Both the position numbers and the translations under genes were made by a program. A stretch of DNA of 64,000 nt from Scylla paramamosain (taxonomy: Eukaryota; Arthropoda; Malacostraca; Decapoda; Portunidae). The stretch covers positions 12,372,501 through 12,436,500 of the forward strand of contig NC_087192.1 in the NCBI RefSeq assembly GCF_035594125.1. Direction: 5' to 3'. Numbering within the stretch: position 1 is the first letter of the stretch; each line of letters opens with the position of its first letter. Positions 10,347 through 21,214 of the stretch are shown piece after piece. The notes beneath the pieces were generated by a model, which ran no database searches, was not told the DNA's origin, and was given only the letters and a program-made list of their open reading frames with translations.

Positions 10347-10382
<36 letters not shown>

Positions 10383-10406
10383 TTGGAGGGGAAATTGTAC
10401 ACTTCC

Positions 10407-10478
<72 letters not shown>

Positions 10479-10536
10479 CATCCCTTTTCATATCAAGTTT
10501 CAGGCAAATAACATTATCTCTCTCTCTCTCTCTCTG
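10347..10536. repeat. CT and GA microsatellites inside the piggyBac element
   Basis: (CT)n at 10347-10379, (GA)n at 10410-10475 and (CT)n at 10517-10536 are separated by short unique spacers. The complementary blocks could pair as a hairpin. Confidence 0.95.
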
Positions 10537-10592
10537 ACAAGTTACCTTCAACCAATTTATTATAAAATCGAAGATAATGAAAAAATTACCAT

Positions 10593-10763
10593 GAAAGAAT
10601 GATAGGTATCATCTCTCTGTTCTGATAAAACAGGTGGATCCTGTAAATCATTTTCCGAATCCTCACTAACGTCTTCGCTTTCTTCATCTTCTTCTAAATA
10701 TTCACTGTCACTGTCTTCAAACTCAGAAGCACTGCTAAATACATATGTTGTGTCCTGCTCCAT
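10593..10763 (-). pseudogene. piggyBac-type transposase N-terminal remnant
   Basis: The frame MEQDTTYVFSSASEFEDSDS followed by an acidic stretch resembles the acidic N-terminus of piggyBac transposases, including the one at 2727 and 4192. It lies in the expected place just inside the right terminal repeat and points inward. Homology ends after about 56 residues, where the internal deletion and microsatellites begin. The assignment rests on position and composition, since the acidic region alone is weak evidence. Confidence 0.55.
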
Positions 10764-11107
10764 GGTGAGTTATGATCTGAGATCCTTGGCTCTTATCAGG
10801 ATGTCTCTTCACACTTATCATGGTGCTTTCCACCCGGTGAGTGCTTTCCACCCGGTGGGTCGCTGGGGTTGCCAAGCATCGTCCGGAGAAAAGGAAAATA
10901 GCTTAGTTACCGCTAAATTTCCAGAGCTAGTGACAACACTACATGTGGAAACATGCCAGACACTTCCACTCACACCATCTGACTCGAGAAACCGCGCTTG
11001 GACCTCAAAATTGAGGCGCGAAAATTCTTGATTACCGGTATGATCGCCGTCGCTACGGACGCATTTTTGCAATCGTATATATATGATTGCCGGAAGGAAA
11101 GGGTTAA

Positions 11108-12526
11108 GGAAGGAAAAATCCCTCTAGACTGGAAGGGAGCCAATATTGTGCCCATTTTTAGAGGTGGTAATAAAGAAAACCCATTGAATTACAGACCAGT
11201 GTCCCTAACAAGTGTGGTGGCAAAAATAGCAGAAAGAATAGTTAAAAACATAAGGATGGAATATTTAGAAGAAACACATACATTGATTGACTGACAATTT
11301 GGTTTCAGGAGTGGAAGATCTTGTGTCATGAATTTAGTAAGCTTTTATAGTCGAGCAATTGATATAATTCAAGGGAGAGAGAGAGGGTTGCACAGACTGT
11401 GTTTATTTAGACCTAAAAAAAGCATTTGATAAGGTACCACACCAGAGACTGCTATGCAAAATTCAAAATATAAGAGGTTTGCAAGGCAACACACTGAATT
11501 GGATTACAGACTTCTTGAGGGACAGAGAAATGAGAACAGTAATAAAGGGAGAAAAATCTGAATGGTGTAGAGTTACAAGTGGAGTACCACAGAGGACAGT
11601 CTTAGCCCCCGTAATGTTTCTGGTGTATGTCAATGATATGGTGGATGAGGTTGACAGTTATATGAGTCTGTTTGCAGACGATGTGAAATTATTGAAAAGA
11701 GTGGAAAACAATATGGATTGTGATATATTACAGAAAGATCTAAATAAGATATATAAATGGAGTAAGAAATGGGAAATGGAATTCAATGCAAAGAAATGCA
11801 GGGTGATGGAATTAGGAAAAAGCAAAAGAAGACTGACAAGTTCCTACACCAAGGCAGAAGTGGAAATTAAGAAAAACAAAGAAGAAAAAGATCTGAGAAT
11901 TACAATAAGTGATAATTCATCACCCAAAAAACATGTAAACAAAATAGTTGGGGAAACCTATGAGTTACTAAGAAAGATGAAAGGGGCATTTGCTTACATG
12001 GATGAAGAGATGATGAAAAAGTTGATGGAATATGTGATTCAACCAAAACTGGAATATGCTACAATTGTTTGGTCACCCCATAATAAAAAGGAAATAAGGA
12101 AAATAGAAAGGATCCAAAGAGCTGCAACCAAATTGGTACCAAGTTTGAGATATTTAACCTATGACGAAAGACTAAGGAGACTGAAGCTTCCATTATTACA
12201 AGAGAGAAGAGAAAGAAGAGACCTGATTGCTGTATACTGAACTTTAAAGGGTAAGGATTAAGTTGACAAAGAAGACTTATTTGTGTGAGACTCAAGAGAT
12301 ACAAGGGGACATGGAGTGAAATTGAGGAAAACAGCAAGTAGAAGAGATATCAGGAAATATGGTTTCCCAAATAGAAGCACAGAAATATGGAACAACTTTG
12401 ATGAAACAGTGGTACAAGCATCAAATATTGATGAATTTAAAGTTAAGCTGGATGCTTATAGATATGGAGACAGGACAGCACAAGCATAGCTCTTTTCCTG
12501 TAAAACACAACTAGGTAAAGACACAC
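11108..12526 (+). mobile_element. LINE family A copy 1, RT and 3' end
   Basis: This holds RT motifs from IPLDWKGANIVPIF through the C-terminal region, then a 3' end reading cctgtaaaacacaactaggt followed by aaagacacac. The same 3' end occurs in three other LINE A copies in the window. CA-rich repeats follow directly. Confidence 0.9.
11479..12240 (+). pseudogene. LINE A reverse transcriptase (C-terminal two thirds)
   Basis: The 253-residue frame includes VTSGVPQRTVLAPVMFLVYVN, the catalytic box SLFADDVKLL (FADD at 11671-11682), WEMEFNAKKCRVMELGKS, and the connection region PKLEYATIVWSPHNKKEIRKI. Upstream RT pieces sit in other frames: NYRPVSLTSVVAKIAERI ends at a stop at 11292-11294, and a GAGAGA-type expansion near 11380 shifts frame before VYLDLKKAFDKV. 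Motifs are well kept but the gene is broken at several points. Confidence 0.88.
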
Positions 12527-12552
12527 ACAAACACACACACACACACAAACAC
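12517..12552. repeat. CA-rich tail of LINE A copy 1
   Basis: The LINE 3' terminus gradually becomes (CA)n with CAAA interruptions, directly in front of a Tigger-type terminus. Confidence 0.85.
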
Positions 12553-12955
12553 AGTGGAACCTCAGTTCATGAACACCCCATTGGTTTAAGAACTAGCTGT
12601 GTGAACAAATTTTAGCTTGGTTCATGAATGATGCTTTAGTATACGAACACACACTACCCACAATCCATGAAACTTTGTACTCAGTTGTGCACTGGCACGC
12701 TTGGCGTAAATATTACTCATGAAAGTGCTGTGTTAAAAAATATTAAACTTTTTTTTGTTTCCCTTTCTGTGCTACTTTAGCCTCCATTATGCCACCTGAG
12801 AAGGAGAAACATGTTAGTGATAGTAGCAGTAGTAGCCTAAGTGTATTACTATTGAAGTAAAGAAGGAAATTATTGGAGGAATAAATGAAGATAGGGAAGG
12901 TGAAGTTATCACAAAAGAGATTAGTGGGCAGCTGTATGTTTGCACATGTGGGTGA
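12553..12955 (+). mobile_element. pogo/Tigger-type transposon, 5' fragment
   Basis: The left end cagtggaacctcagttcatg resembles the terminal repeat of pogo/Tigger elements. At 12788 a frame starts MPPEKEKHVSDSSSS, followed after a frame change by ITIEVKKEIIGG, which resembles the start of a CENP-B/Psq-type helix-turn-helix in Tigger transposases. The copy is cut by the (CT)n tract at 12959, and no matching right terminus is seen. Confidence 0.6.
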
Positions 12956-12956
12956 A

Positions 12957-12958
<2 letters not shown>

Positions 12959-13029
<71 letters not shown>
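12959..13029. repeat. (CT)n microsatellite
   Basis: A 71-bp pure CT run. Confidence 0.98.
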
Positions 13030-13031
<2 letters not shown>

Positions 13032-13103
13032 CCACGTAGAAAAAATAAGTAATAGACACACATACACTACCTACATCCATCAGTAATTAAGCATCAGTAT
13101 GTA

Positions 13104-13557
13104 CAGTAAAATCCCTCTTATCCGGCATCAACGGGACCGTTGACATGCCGGATACTTGAATAGAAGTGAAATTATGTCCACAATCACCACCCTACACTCA
13201 CGCATCTTACCATAACAAAGATCAGCTGATCTTAATCAGCAGCTGATCTGATCAGCTGCTTAAGTGTAAGCACAACACGCTTCCTCTTTTCTACAACTTT
13301 AGGCATGATGAAGGCGTCAGGTGATAAACAGTGCACACGCAAGACTGAGTCACTGAGTAAACACAGTGCAGTGGGCCGTGGGTGGCGCAAAGCAGTGCGC
13401 TCTGGTGGCGAGGGGACAAAGTATACCTTGTGTGGGAATTTTAATTGATTTTATGAGTACACATTGATTTTTTATTGATTTTAAGGCTCGGGGGAAAAAT
13501 GTGCCGGATACTTGAAGCTGCCGGATACTCGAATGCCGGATGGGAGGGATTTTACTG
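13104..13557. mobile_element. Tigger-type MITE, copy 1 (454 bp)
   Basis: Terminal repeats are cagtaaaatccctcttatcc and its complement at the right end, with TA on both sides (13102-13103 and 13558-13559). TA duplication and this terminus are typical of pogo/Tigger elements. The interior keeps the first codons of the transposase (minus strand, MPKVVEKRKRVVLTLK) and then jumps to unrelated sequence. Copy 3 at 51.2 kb has the same jump, and copy 2 at 33.9 kb has the longer coding region. Confidence 0.9.
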
Positions 13558-13593
13558 TATTGATATTTGACACTGATAAGACAACCTTCCCAG

Positions 13594-13805
<212 letters not shown>

Positions 13806-13911
13806 CTTACCTTATGGGTGACATGATACTACTGAGTAGTGACAGGTTCGAGTTTCCTGCTGAATGCAAGACTCAAATATGCCAGGCATATGACCCAGGT
13901 TAAAATGAGAC

Positions 13912-13914
<3 letters not shown>

Positions 13915-13949
<35 letters not shown>

Positions 13950-14068
13950 TTTTCAGGTTATAAATGCCTTTGTTCATATAATTAATGAAGATGGCTATTG
14001 GAGGGCATAAGACATGTTAGGAGTGGGTGTAGCCAAAGTCCAGCAGGTGTAGCCCCAAGTTATGAGAT

Positions 14069-14120
<52 letters not shown>
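13915..14120. repeat. Two (CT)n microsatellites
   Basis: CT runs at 13915-13945 and 14070-14120 are separated by 125 bp of unassigned sequence. Confidence 0.95.
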
Positions 14121-14123
<3 letters not shown>

Positions 14124-14351
14124 CACATTTTTTCTTTTGTTGTGTTACCATTTGGAATTATTGTGTACCCACACAAATAAATGTAGTGCTTCCACATCAG
14201 CTTCTCTATTCCTTCTGAAGTACACCCCATGCAAAAGAGAGCTTAACTGACTGATTAGTGTGTGCTCAGTGTGCTCAGCCAATTCCAGGTAAAATAGTGA
14301 GGTCATGTATGAAGGGAGTGACTCACCTGGAAGTAACAAGTGTTTTTTATA

Positions 14352-14488
<137 letters not shown>

Positions 14489-14650
14489 TCAATGGCAAGA
14501 CTTTCACACCCACCCCTTAAGTAAGATTTAGTGCTCTGTATTTTCTCAGTTTTCTTGCTGCATTTCTGTCTTAACCTATTCAATAAGCAACAGAATGAGA
14601 GTAAATTGTCAATATAATTCTATGCAGATATTGATAATACTTAGGATATA

Positions 14651-15684
14651 CAGTGGTACCTTGGTATATGTCCTTAATCTGTTTCAGATCCTTGGACTTA
14701 TGCCAAACAGGATTAATCCATTCCCATGAAAAAAATCCTGTTGTTATTGGCATATTATGCAGTACATTAATGGGGTTGTATGAAATAATTTAAACACTGC
14801 TCATTACTAAAATATACACTGTATTTGATGGCATGTAAGATGCACAAGCATATAAGATACACCCCTATTTCAGCAGGGCACATTCAGAGAGAAAAAAATA
14901 AAAATAAATAAAAAAAAAAAAAAAAAAAATAAAATAAAAAAAAAAATGTATTTAAGCATGTAATGTTTGAAGCAAGCTAGCAGTACAGCTGAACAAAAAG
15001 CAAGCAATCACAATAGTAAAGATATCCTACATAATTGTAATAATAAAACAGAGGTAGTGGCCTAGTTACAGTGGCAAGACGAAGAATGCAGCCCAGCTGC
15101 CGTGATGTCAACATCATACTTGGCCCATCATTGAACAGTGCCATATTTTAATTTTCAACATTTCCTTACATCATATTATGGTTGAAAAATATGATACAGT
15201 AAATCTTCAGGTGTATAAGTGAGAGAAATTTCAAAATTAAATCTATGGGAGGCCTCAGATTTGCATATAAGATGCAGGGTGATTTTTTGAGCCATTTTTA
15301 TGAAAAAAGGTGCATCTTATATGCCATGAAATATGGCAAATACAAAAGCAATTAGATGAAATAAATTAAAATTTAACCTCACTTTACCTTGCTAAGAAGC
15401 CAAGTGCCTACTAGAATGGTGCTGAGAAGGGAGGAGAAGATGTTGTTGTTTGGAAGGAGAGTCCTGCCAACCTGGCAACACTGCTCATGGGTAGTCGTGA
15501 CTTTGTCTCGAGAGGTAAACAAGAGTAGTGCATATTGTCATGACTCATTTTGACCCATACAAGTTCTAGCATGTGAATTGTATTCCAAACAAAGGTTGTA
15601 TAATAAGCAAATTTTTTCATGTCCAAACTGGAAGTATACCAAGTTGGACTTATTCCAAAGTGGACATGTACCGAGGTATCACTG
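14651..15684. mobile_element. Tigger/mariner-type non-autonomous element (1034 bp)
   Basis: The left terminus cagtggtaccttggtatatg pairs with the right terminus at 15662-15684 (ggacatgtaccgaggtatcactg on the plus strand, three mismatched positions in the core). TA flanks both ends (14649-14650, 15685-15686). No transposase frame is present. A second, nested inverted-repeat unit lies inside. Confidence 0.8.
14822..15333. repeat. Nested inverted-repeat element inside the 14.65-15.68 kb transposon
   Basis: tttgatggcatgtaagatgc on the left and the complement of tttcatggcatataagatgc on the right (15309-15331) form imperfect inverted ends about 0.5 kb apart. The interior holds an A-rich tract (14888-14946). 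The superfamily is unknown and the boundaries are approximate. Confidence 0.55.
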
Positions 15685-15686
15685 TA

Positions 15687-17104
15687 TAAAATATCTAGTA
15701 AATGTTTTAATGCTCTTTTCTCGCTTTAGTGCATACAACAGTGGCACAGTGCTATGATTGTAGCATCATCTGTGGCTGTGAGCAGTGAAATAGTTACTCA
15801 GCTATGGTATGTTGAAAAAAAAGAAAGAAAAAAAGACAGAATATAGCCAGCTGAAAATATGATGGATTAAACAAGGTTCCAGATCAAACAATGCTGGAAT
15901 ATCAACTGTCAACCTGTGTAACTGTCACAGTGATATTCAGCCATCTTACCCATCTACAGAGGGCCTAAATTAACAAAATTTTAATTGAAATTTTTGTCTA
16001 GCTCCATGTTGCTATGAGTGAAAAAAAGGGATGACTTAAAACTTTTAATACCAGTAATTTTCCTCTGAATTGAATATGATTTATGGGGTGATACTTTCAT
16101 TTCTCAATATTTCATTATGATTAAGTTTTCTGCATCTAAATTACATAGTGCTCATGTAGTATACATCTGCTGCCAATGAAAGTGGTGCATTGATGCTTTT
16201 GTTATGTTTTGTGCCACACACACCAATGTTTTTTGCTTTACTTCTCTTGCTGTCAGAAATGCTGAAGTACTCTGATGACGCCTTATCAAAAGTAAAGTTC
16301 TTTTTGACAAAACACACCCTCATCCAAAGCAGTTTGTTTCAATGGGGTGGAATTATGATTATTTTTATGGCATCTTTTCAACTAGTGCCACACAAAGTGC
16401 ACACTTTTTTGTGGCTGTCATGTTTCCCAAGAAATATGTTTAGACCCATAACTACCATTCTGAAAGGAGTCATGAGGGCTATATTGATTTGGGATATTTG
16501 AGACTTATGTGCCATTAACACTTAAACAGTACATTGATATGAAATGTGCAAAAAATATTTGGCACAATTTTCAAGCAAGTAGGGCAAATGTGAGTACTTA
16601 ATGGGATCAAGAGTCAAATGAGTGATGAAACATACAAATATAATGGTTGGAGATGTTCAAACTGCTTGCCACATCTTCATACTGAGCCCTCTATTTCAAA
16701 TGAACTGGACACTTTTCCTGCACTATGAAACAACAATTTGTTTATCATGTGCACCACTTTCATCAGTGGTGGAGTGTAGTGTACCTTGTGCTATACATGT
16801 ACACAAAAAGCAATTAAATGTCTATAATTTTTTCTTTACAGATGTTTCCTAATGCAAAACAATTATTATGGTATATAACTCATTGTTTTTAAGATGTTTC
16901 ATAGGTTGTAATCAATCCCCCAACATTAAATGCATTTATCTAAAAACTGTGATTTTAGAAAGAATTTAGAAACCACATATTACCTTATGGATTTTATGGA
17001 TTTTCTTATGTGATATTATATCATTTATGCTAAAGAATAAAAAAGTAAATATGCAGATGCTGAATTAACAAATAAAAACAGATTTTTCCCTGGAGACACT
17101 TCAG
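15687..17104. other. Unassigned AT-rich DNA
   Basis: About 1.4 kb without recognisable elements. Short open frames exist on both strands (for example 16190-16501) but show no recognisable motifs, and their codon context does not suggest a gene. Confidence 0.5.
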
Positions 17105-18177
17105 AAGAATTGCTTCAAATGTCAAAAATGAGTGTCATTCTTTTCACTGCCACCCAGATCTCCTCTACTCATACACTGAACATATTTGTGGCTCTAACTG
17201 TAAATCTCAAGTGGAATTTTTATACCTCATATCATGATAAAACAGCCTCTATGAAACTTGTTGTCTTGCCTTCTTTCCACCAGTTTTTCCTCTTCTTCCA
17301 AAAAGCTAACTTTGCATCCTCAGGATCCCCCTAAGTGGAGGTGCCTCTGGCATTTTGCCCCTGCTAATTGGGGGAACCTGAGGAGGTATTTTGCTGATTT
17401 TACTTGGAATGACTATTGCTTCCATGTCAGAGACATGTCTCTGTGTTCCAAGTGCATAACAGTAGTGATAGTGTCTGACATGGAGGTGTACATTCCTCAT
17501 TCTTTTTCTTGACCTAAACCTTCCAAACCTTGGTTTAACACAGCCTCTTCTTGTGCTATACATGATTGAGAGATGGCCCACAAAAGGTACTTCAGCCTTC
17601 CATCACCATAATCTCATGCACTTTATACCATGCCAAGTCTGTTCTCCAACTAGCCAAAAACTTCTTCATTAATAGTGTCAAAATCTTTCAAGATCTAACT
17701 CCTGTCATAACTTCTGGCATCTAGCCAAAAATATCTCCAATAACTTTGCTTCTTCTTTCCCTCCTTTATTTCAACTAGATGGTACTACTGTTATGATATC
17801 TATCTCTAAAGCTGAACTCTTCGCTCAGACCTTTGCTAAAAACTCAACCTTGGATGATTCAGGGCTTTTTCCTCCTTCTCCTCCACCCTCTGACTACTTT
17901 ATGCTGCCTATTAAAATTCTCTGCAATGATGTTTTCCATTCCCTCAATACCCTAAACCCTCAAAAGGCTTATGGACCTGATAGGGTCCCTCTTATTGTTC
18001 TCTGAATTTGTTCCTCCATGCTTGCACCTTGCTTAGTCAAGCTCTTTCAACTGTAAACATCTACCTTTCCTTCTTGCTGGAACTTTGCCTACATTCAGCC
18101 TGTTCATAAAAAGGATGACCATTCTAATCCCTCAAACTACTGTCCTATTGCTTTAATTTCCTGCCTATCTAAAGTTT

Positions 18178-18765
18178 TTGAATCTATCCTCAACAGGAAG
18201 ATTCTTAAACATCTATCACTTCACAACCTTTTTTCTGATTGCCAGTATGGATTCTGTCGAGGCTGGTCTACTGGTTTTCCTTACTGAGTCTTGGTCATCC
18301 TCTTTTACAGATTTTGGTGAAATTTTTGCTCTTGCCTTAGACATATCAAAAGCTTCTGACAGAGTCTGGCACAAAGCTTTGATTTCCAAACTACCCTCCT
18401 ATGGCTTCTATCCTTCTCTCTGTAACTTCATCTCAAGGTTCCTTTCTGACCGTTCTATTGCTGCTGAGGCAAACATTCACTGTTCTTCTAAATCTATTAA
18501 CAGTGGTGTTCCTCAGGGTTCTGTCCCGTCACCCACTCTCTTCCTATCATTCATCAATGATCTTCTAAGCCAAATTTTTTGTCCTATCCACACTTACACT
18601 GGTGATACCACCCTGCACTTTTCCACGTCTTTTCATAAATGTCCAACCCTTCAGGAAGTAAACAGTTCATGCAGGAAAGCCACAGAACGCCTGACTTCTG
18701 ATCTCTCTAAAATTTCTGATTGGGGCAAAGTAAACTTGGTATTGTTCAATGCCTCAAGAAATTAA
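18178..18765 (+). pseudogene. LINE C reverse transcriptase core
   Basis: The frame includes FALALDISKASDRVWHKAL (motif A; other copies have AF in place of AS), FISRFLSDRSIAAEA, INSGVPQGSVPSPTLFLSFI and YTGDTTLHF in place of the catalytic Y-A-D-D box. The Gly at the first Asp position would abolish activity. The first about 40 residues (from MNLSSTGRF) come from a shifted frame and are not the native sequence. The C-terminal connection continues at 19009-19410. Confidence 0.85.
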
Positions 18766-19008
18766 TTCCTCCATCTATCAACTTGACACAACCTTCCAGA
18801 CAACTATCTCCTCTTCTTCAATGACACTAAACTGTCCCCCTCTTCTACACTGAACATCCTAGGTCTGTACTTTTCTTATAATCTAAACTTCACATCTCAT
18901 CTTTAGCTAAAACAGCTTCTATGAAGTTAGGCATTCTGAGATCTCTCCACCAGTTTTTCTCACCCATCCCCCTCAACTGTTAACTCCATACAAGGGCCTT
19001 ATCTGTTC

Positions 19009-19410
19009 ATGTATGGAGTATGCTTCACATGTCTGGGGGATTCCACTCAAACTGGTCTTTTAGACAGGGTAGAATCAAAAGCTTTTCATCTCATGAACTC
19101 CTCTCCTCTAACTGACTGTCTTCAGCCTCTTTCTCATCATTGCAATGTTGCATCTCTAGTTATCTTCTACTGCTATTTTTATGTTAACTGCTCTTCTGAT
19201 TTTGCTGACTGCATGCCTCCCCTCCTCTCGTGGCCTTGCTGTACAAGACTTTCTTCTTTCTCTCACCCCTATTCTGTCCACCTCTCTCATGCAAGAGTTA
19301 GCCAGTATTCTCAATCATTCATCCCTTTCTCTGGTAAACTCTGGAACTGCCTGCCTGCTTCTGTATTTCCATCTTCCTATGACTTGAATTCCTTCAAGAG
19401 GGAGATTTAA
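19009..19410 (+). pseudogene. LINE C ORF2 C-terminal region
   Basis: The frame contains DRVESKAFHLMNSSPLTDCL, then LSHHCNVASLVIFYCYF and a final FIPFSGKLWNCLPASVFPS. This is the carboxy end seen (in shifted frames) in the copies at 0.25, 48, 53 and 20.2 kb. It abuts the tail of LINE D directly. Confidence 0.8.
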
Positions 19411-19998
19411 GAACATAAGAACATAAGAAATAAGGGAAGCTGCAAGAAGCGACCAGGCTTACACGTGGCAGTCCCTGTATGAAACACACCTACCTATTTC
19501 CATCTGCTATCCCCATCCATAAACTTGTCTAATCTTCTCTTAAAGCTCTCTAGTGTCCTAGCACTAACTACATGATTACTGAGTCCGTTCCACTCATCTA
19601 CCACTCTATTTGAGAACCAATTTTTTCCTATCTCCTTCCTAAACCTAAATTTTTCAAGCTTGAACCCGTTATTTCTTGTTCTACCCTGGTTGCTGATCCT
19701 AAGAATTTTGCTTACATCTCCCTTGTTATAACCCTTATACCACTTAAAGACTTCTATCAGGTCCCCTCTTAACCTACGTCTCTCTAGAGAATGTAAATTT
19801 AACCGCTTCAACCTCACTTCGTAAGGAATACTCCTCATCCCCTGTATCCTTTTAGTCATTCTCCTCTGTACTGATTCTAATAGACCTATATCTTTCCTGT
19901 AATGTGGGGACCAGAACTGCATAGCGTAGTCTAGATGAGGTCTGACCAGCGCCAAGTATAACTTTAAGTTATCCTTCAATTCTTTGACTACCGCTTTG
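19411..19998 (-). mobile_element. CR1-like LINE family D, 5'-truncated, with 8-bp tail repeat
   Basis: On the minus strand the copy ends in two copies of the octamer ttatgttc, preceded by ttatttc. Short 8-bp tail repeats are a hallmark of CR1/L2-type LINEs. Only the last about 160 codons and the 3' untranslated region remain. The copy is inserted tail to tail against LINE C copy 2. Confidence 0.85.
19494..19979 (-). pseudogene. LINE D reverse transcriptase C-terminal region
   Basis: The 161-residue open frame holds PHLDYAMQFWSPHYRKDIGL, then LESVQRRMTKRIQGM and LNLHSLERRRLRGDLIEVFK. This is the connection and thumb region after the RT catalytic core in CR1/L2-like LINEs. The catalytic core itself is missing because of 5' truncation. 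The remaining frame has no stops, so this copy is comparatively young. Confidence 0.85.
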
Positions 19999-20029
19999 GA
20001 ACCTATTTAGGGACTGGCATCCCAGTGGG

Positions 20030-20080
20030 CTTTTTTTTTTTATTGGATTTTACTTGCCCTTGACCAGTGTCCCTCCTACA

Positions 20081-20111
<31 letters not shown>
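20030..20111. repeat. Homopolymer T and A runs
   Basis: A T run near 20030-20042 and an A run near 20083-20111, followed by a G-rich stretch. Confidence 0.9.
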
Positions 20112-20115
<4 letters not shown>

Positions 20116-20134
20116 GGTGGGGGGGGCCCCTTAT

Positions 20135-20465
20135 ATAGAGCACATCTCATATGGAAGGAGTCTTCATGACCCTTTATCAAACATCATAGATTCAAAAGCT
20201 TTTTATCTCATCAACTTTCCTCCTATAATTGACTATGTTGCACCTATTGCTATCTTCTGTTATATTCATGGTTACTAATTTTACTCATCTGGTAATGGCA
20301 TGCCTCCTCTCCTATTGCAGTCTTCTTATGCAGGATTTTTTTTTACTTTGTCTGGGTTAGTATTTTCACTTTTATTGTTTCCACTAGTAAACTATGAAAC
20401 TTACTACCAGATTGTTTTCCAGTCTCCCTGTTACTAACATACTTTTAAAAAAGAGGTGTATTAAG
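20135..20465 (+). mobile_element. LINE family C fragment (3' part)
   Basis: Diverged match to 19080-19400 (IDSKAFYLINFPPIIDY against the same region of copy 2). Edges are approximate. Confidence 0.65.
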
Positions 20466-21214
20466 AGGTTTTTAAATTAAACTTGTCAAACTTTTCAGTT
20501 TCAAACTGTTTCATGATTTTCTGCAACTCTGGCCGGCTTGCGTTTTATATGTATATCTTCACATAGAATATACTAAAATGCTAAAGAAATACAAGTTAAG
20601 TATGTCTACTGTTGTATATACTGCTTGGTTAAAAAGGAAAAGTAAGGAAACCAAGGAGAACCCATGCAGACTGAATACCTTAATTGAAATTATAATTCCT
20701 TAAACAATGACTCATATTCTCCTACCTAAGAGAATCCATGCTGCCCACTGGTTTGCAAATGGGAGACCCTCCTTTCGGCTAAGGCTGGAGGCAGTAGAAT
20801 GTACCAGGTACACTGTGCATACCACCATCAGACCTTGCAAGTACATTACCCCTGGGATATGTCTGTGGCCTCCACCCTCTCCACCACACCTGTAGGAAAA
20901 CAATACTTGGGTAAAAAATTGATATTTTCTTTGTGCATTTTCTTGTATGAGATTCTTGTTCTTCCAAATCATTTATAGTTAGTAGTTTACACAGAAACCA
21001 TTACACAATAAAATGTCACACCCCCTTTTGGGATATAATAGAAACATGAAACTGATCTGAAGGCAGGATAAATTGGCCCTGACAGGACACTTAAATAAAC
21101 AAGATGTTGAATCATATCAAACCAGAAATTGTTAAGGTTAGCCTGTTAGTTTGATTTGTTTTGTTGCTGAGGACACAGCATCAAGAGTCAAGGTACAGTA
21201 TTAGTGAACCTTAG
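20466..21214. other. Unassigned DNA
   Basis: I see no coding motif, terminal repeat or tandem repeat here. Confidence 0.4.

Larger units (their letters stand above)
10084..11107. mobile_element. piggyBac-type element with TTAA duplications, inserted in LINE A
   Basis: The element proper is 10088-11103 (1016 bp). It is flanked by TTAA on both sides (10084-10087 and 11104-11107) and bounded by perfect 15-bp inverted repeats, ccctttccttccggc on the left and its complement on the right. Deleting the element plus one TTAA rejoins the LINE A reading frame across the junction (VCSF followed by KEGKIPLDW). Inside are CT and GA microsatellites and a short transposase N-terminal remnant on the minus strand, so this is an internally deleted, non-autonomous copy. 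Confidence 0.95.
17105..19410 (+). mobile_element. LINE family C copy 2
   Basis: 17105-17310 is a piece of the LINE C RT C-terminus (KTASMKLVVLPSFHQFF). It is joined near 17320 to the EN/RT linker region (WRCLWHFAP, ADFTWNDYCFHVRD), after which the element runs to its 3' end (FKREI-stop at 19410). The copy is therefore a rearranged or double insertion. Many stops interrupt the frame between 17500 and 18180. Confidence 0.85.

Noticed and set aside
12961..13029. Promoter GAGA/CT elements
   Set aside because: CT/GA runs could bind GAGA-type factors, but they occur everywhere here and no gene start is associated with them.
13808..13915. Possible tRNA or tRNA-derived SINE (segment acaggttcgagtttcctgct)
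   Set aside because: A B-box-like sequence is present, but there is no matching A box, cloverleaf or acceptor stem that I can pair.
16190..16501. 103-residue open frame in unassigned DNA
   Set aside because: No recognisable motif, no homologous copy in the window, and a length expected by chance in AT-rich sequence.
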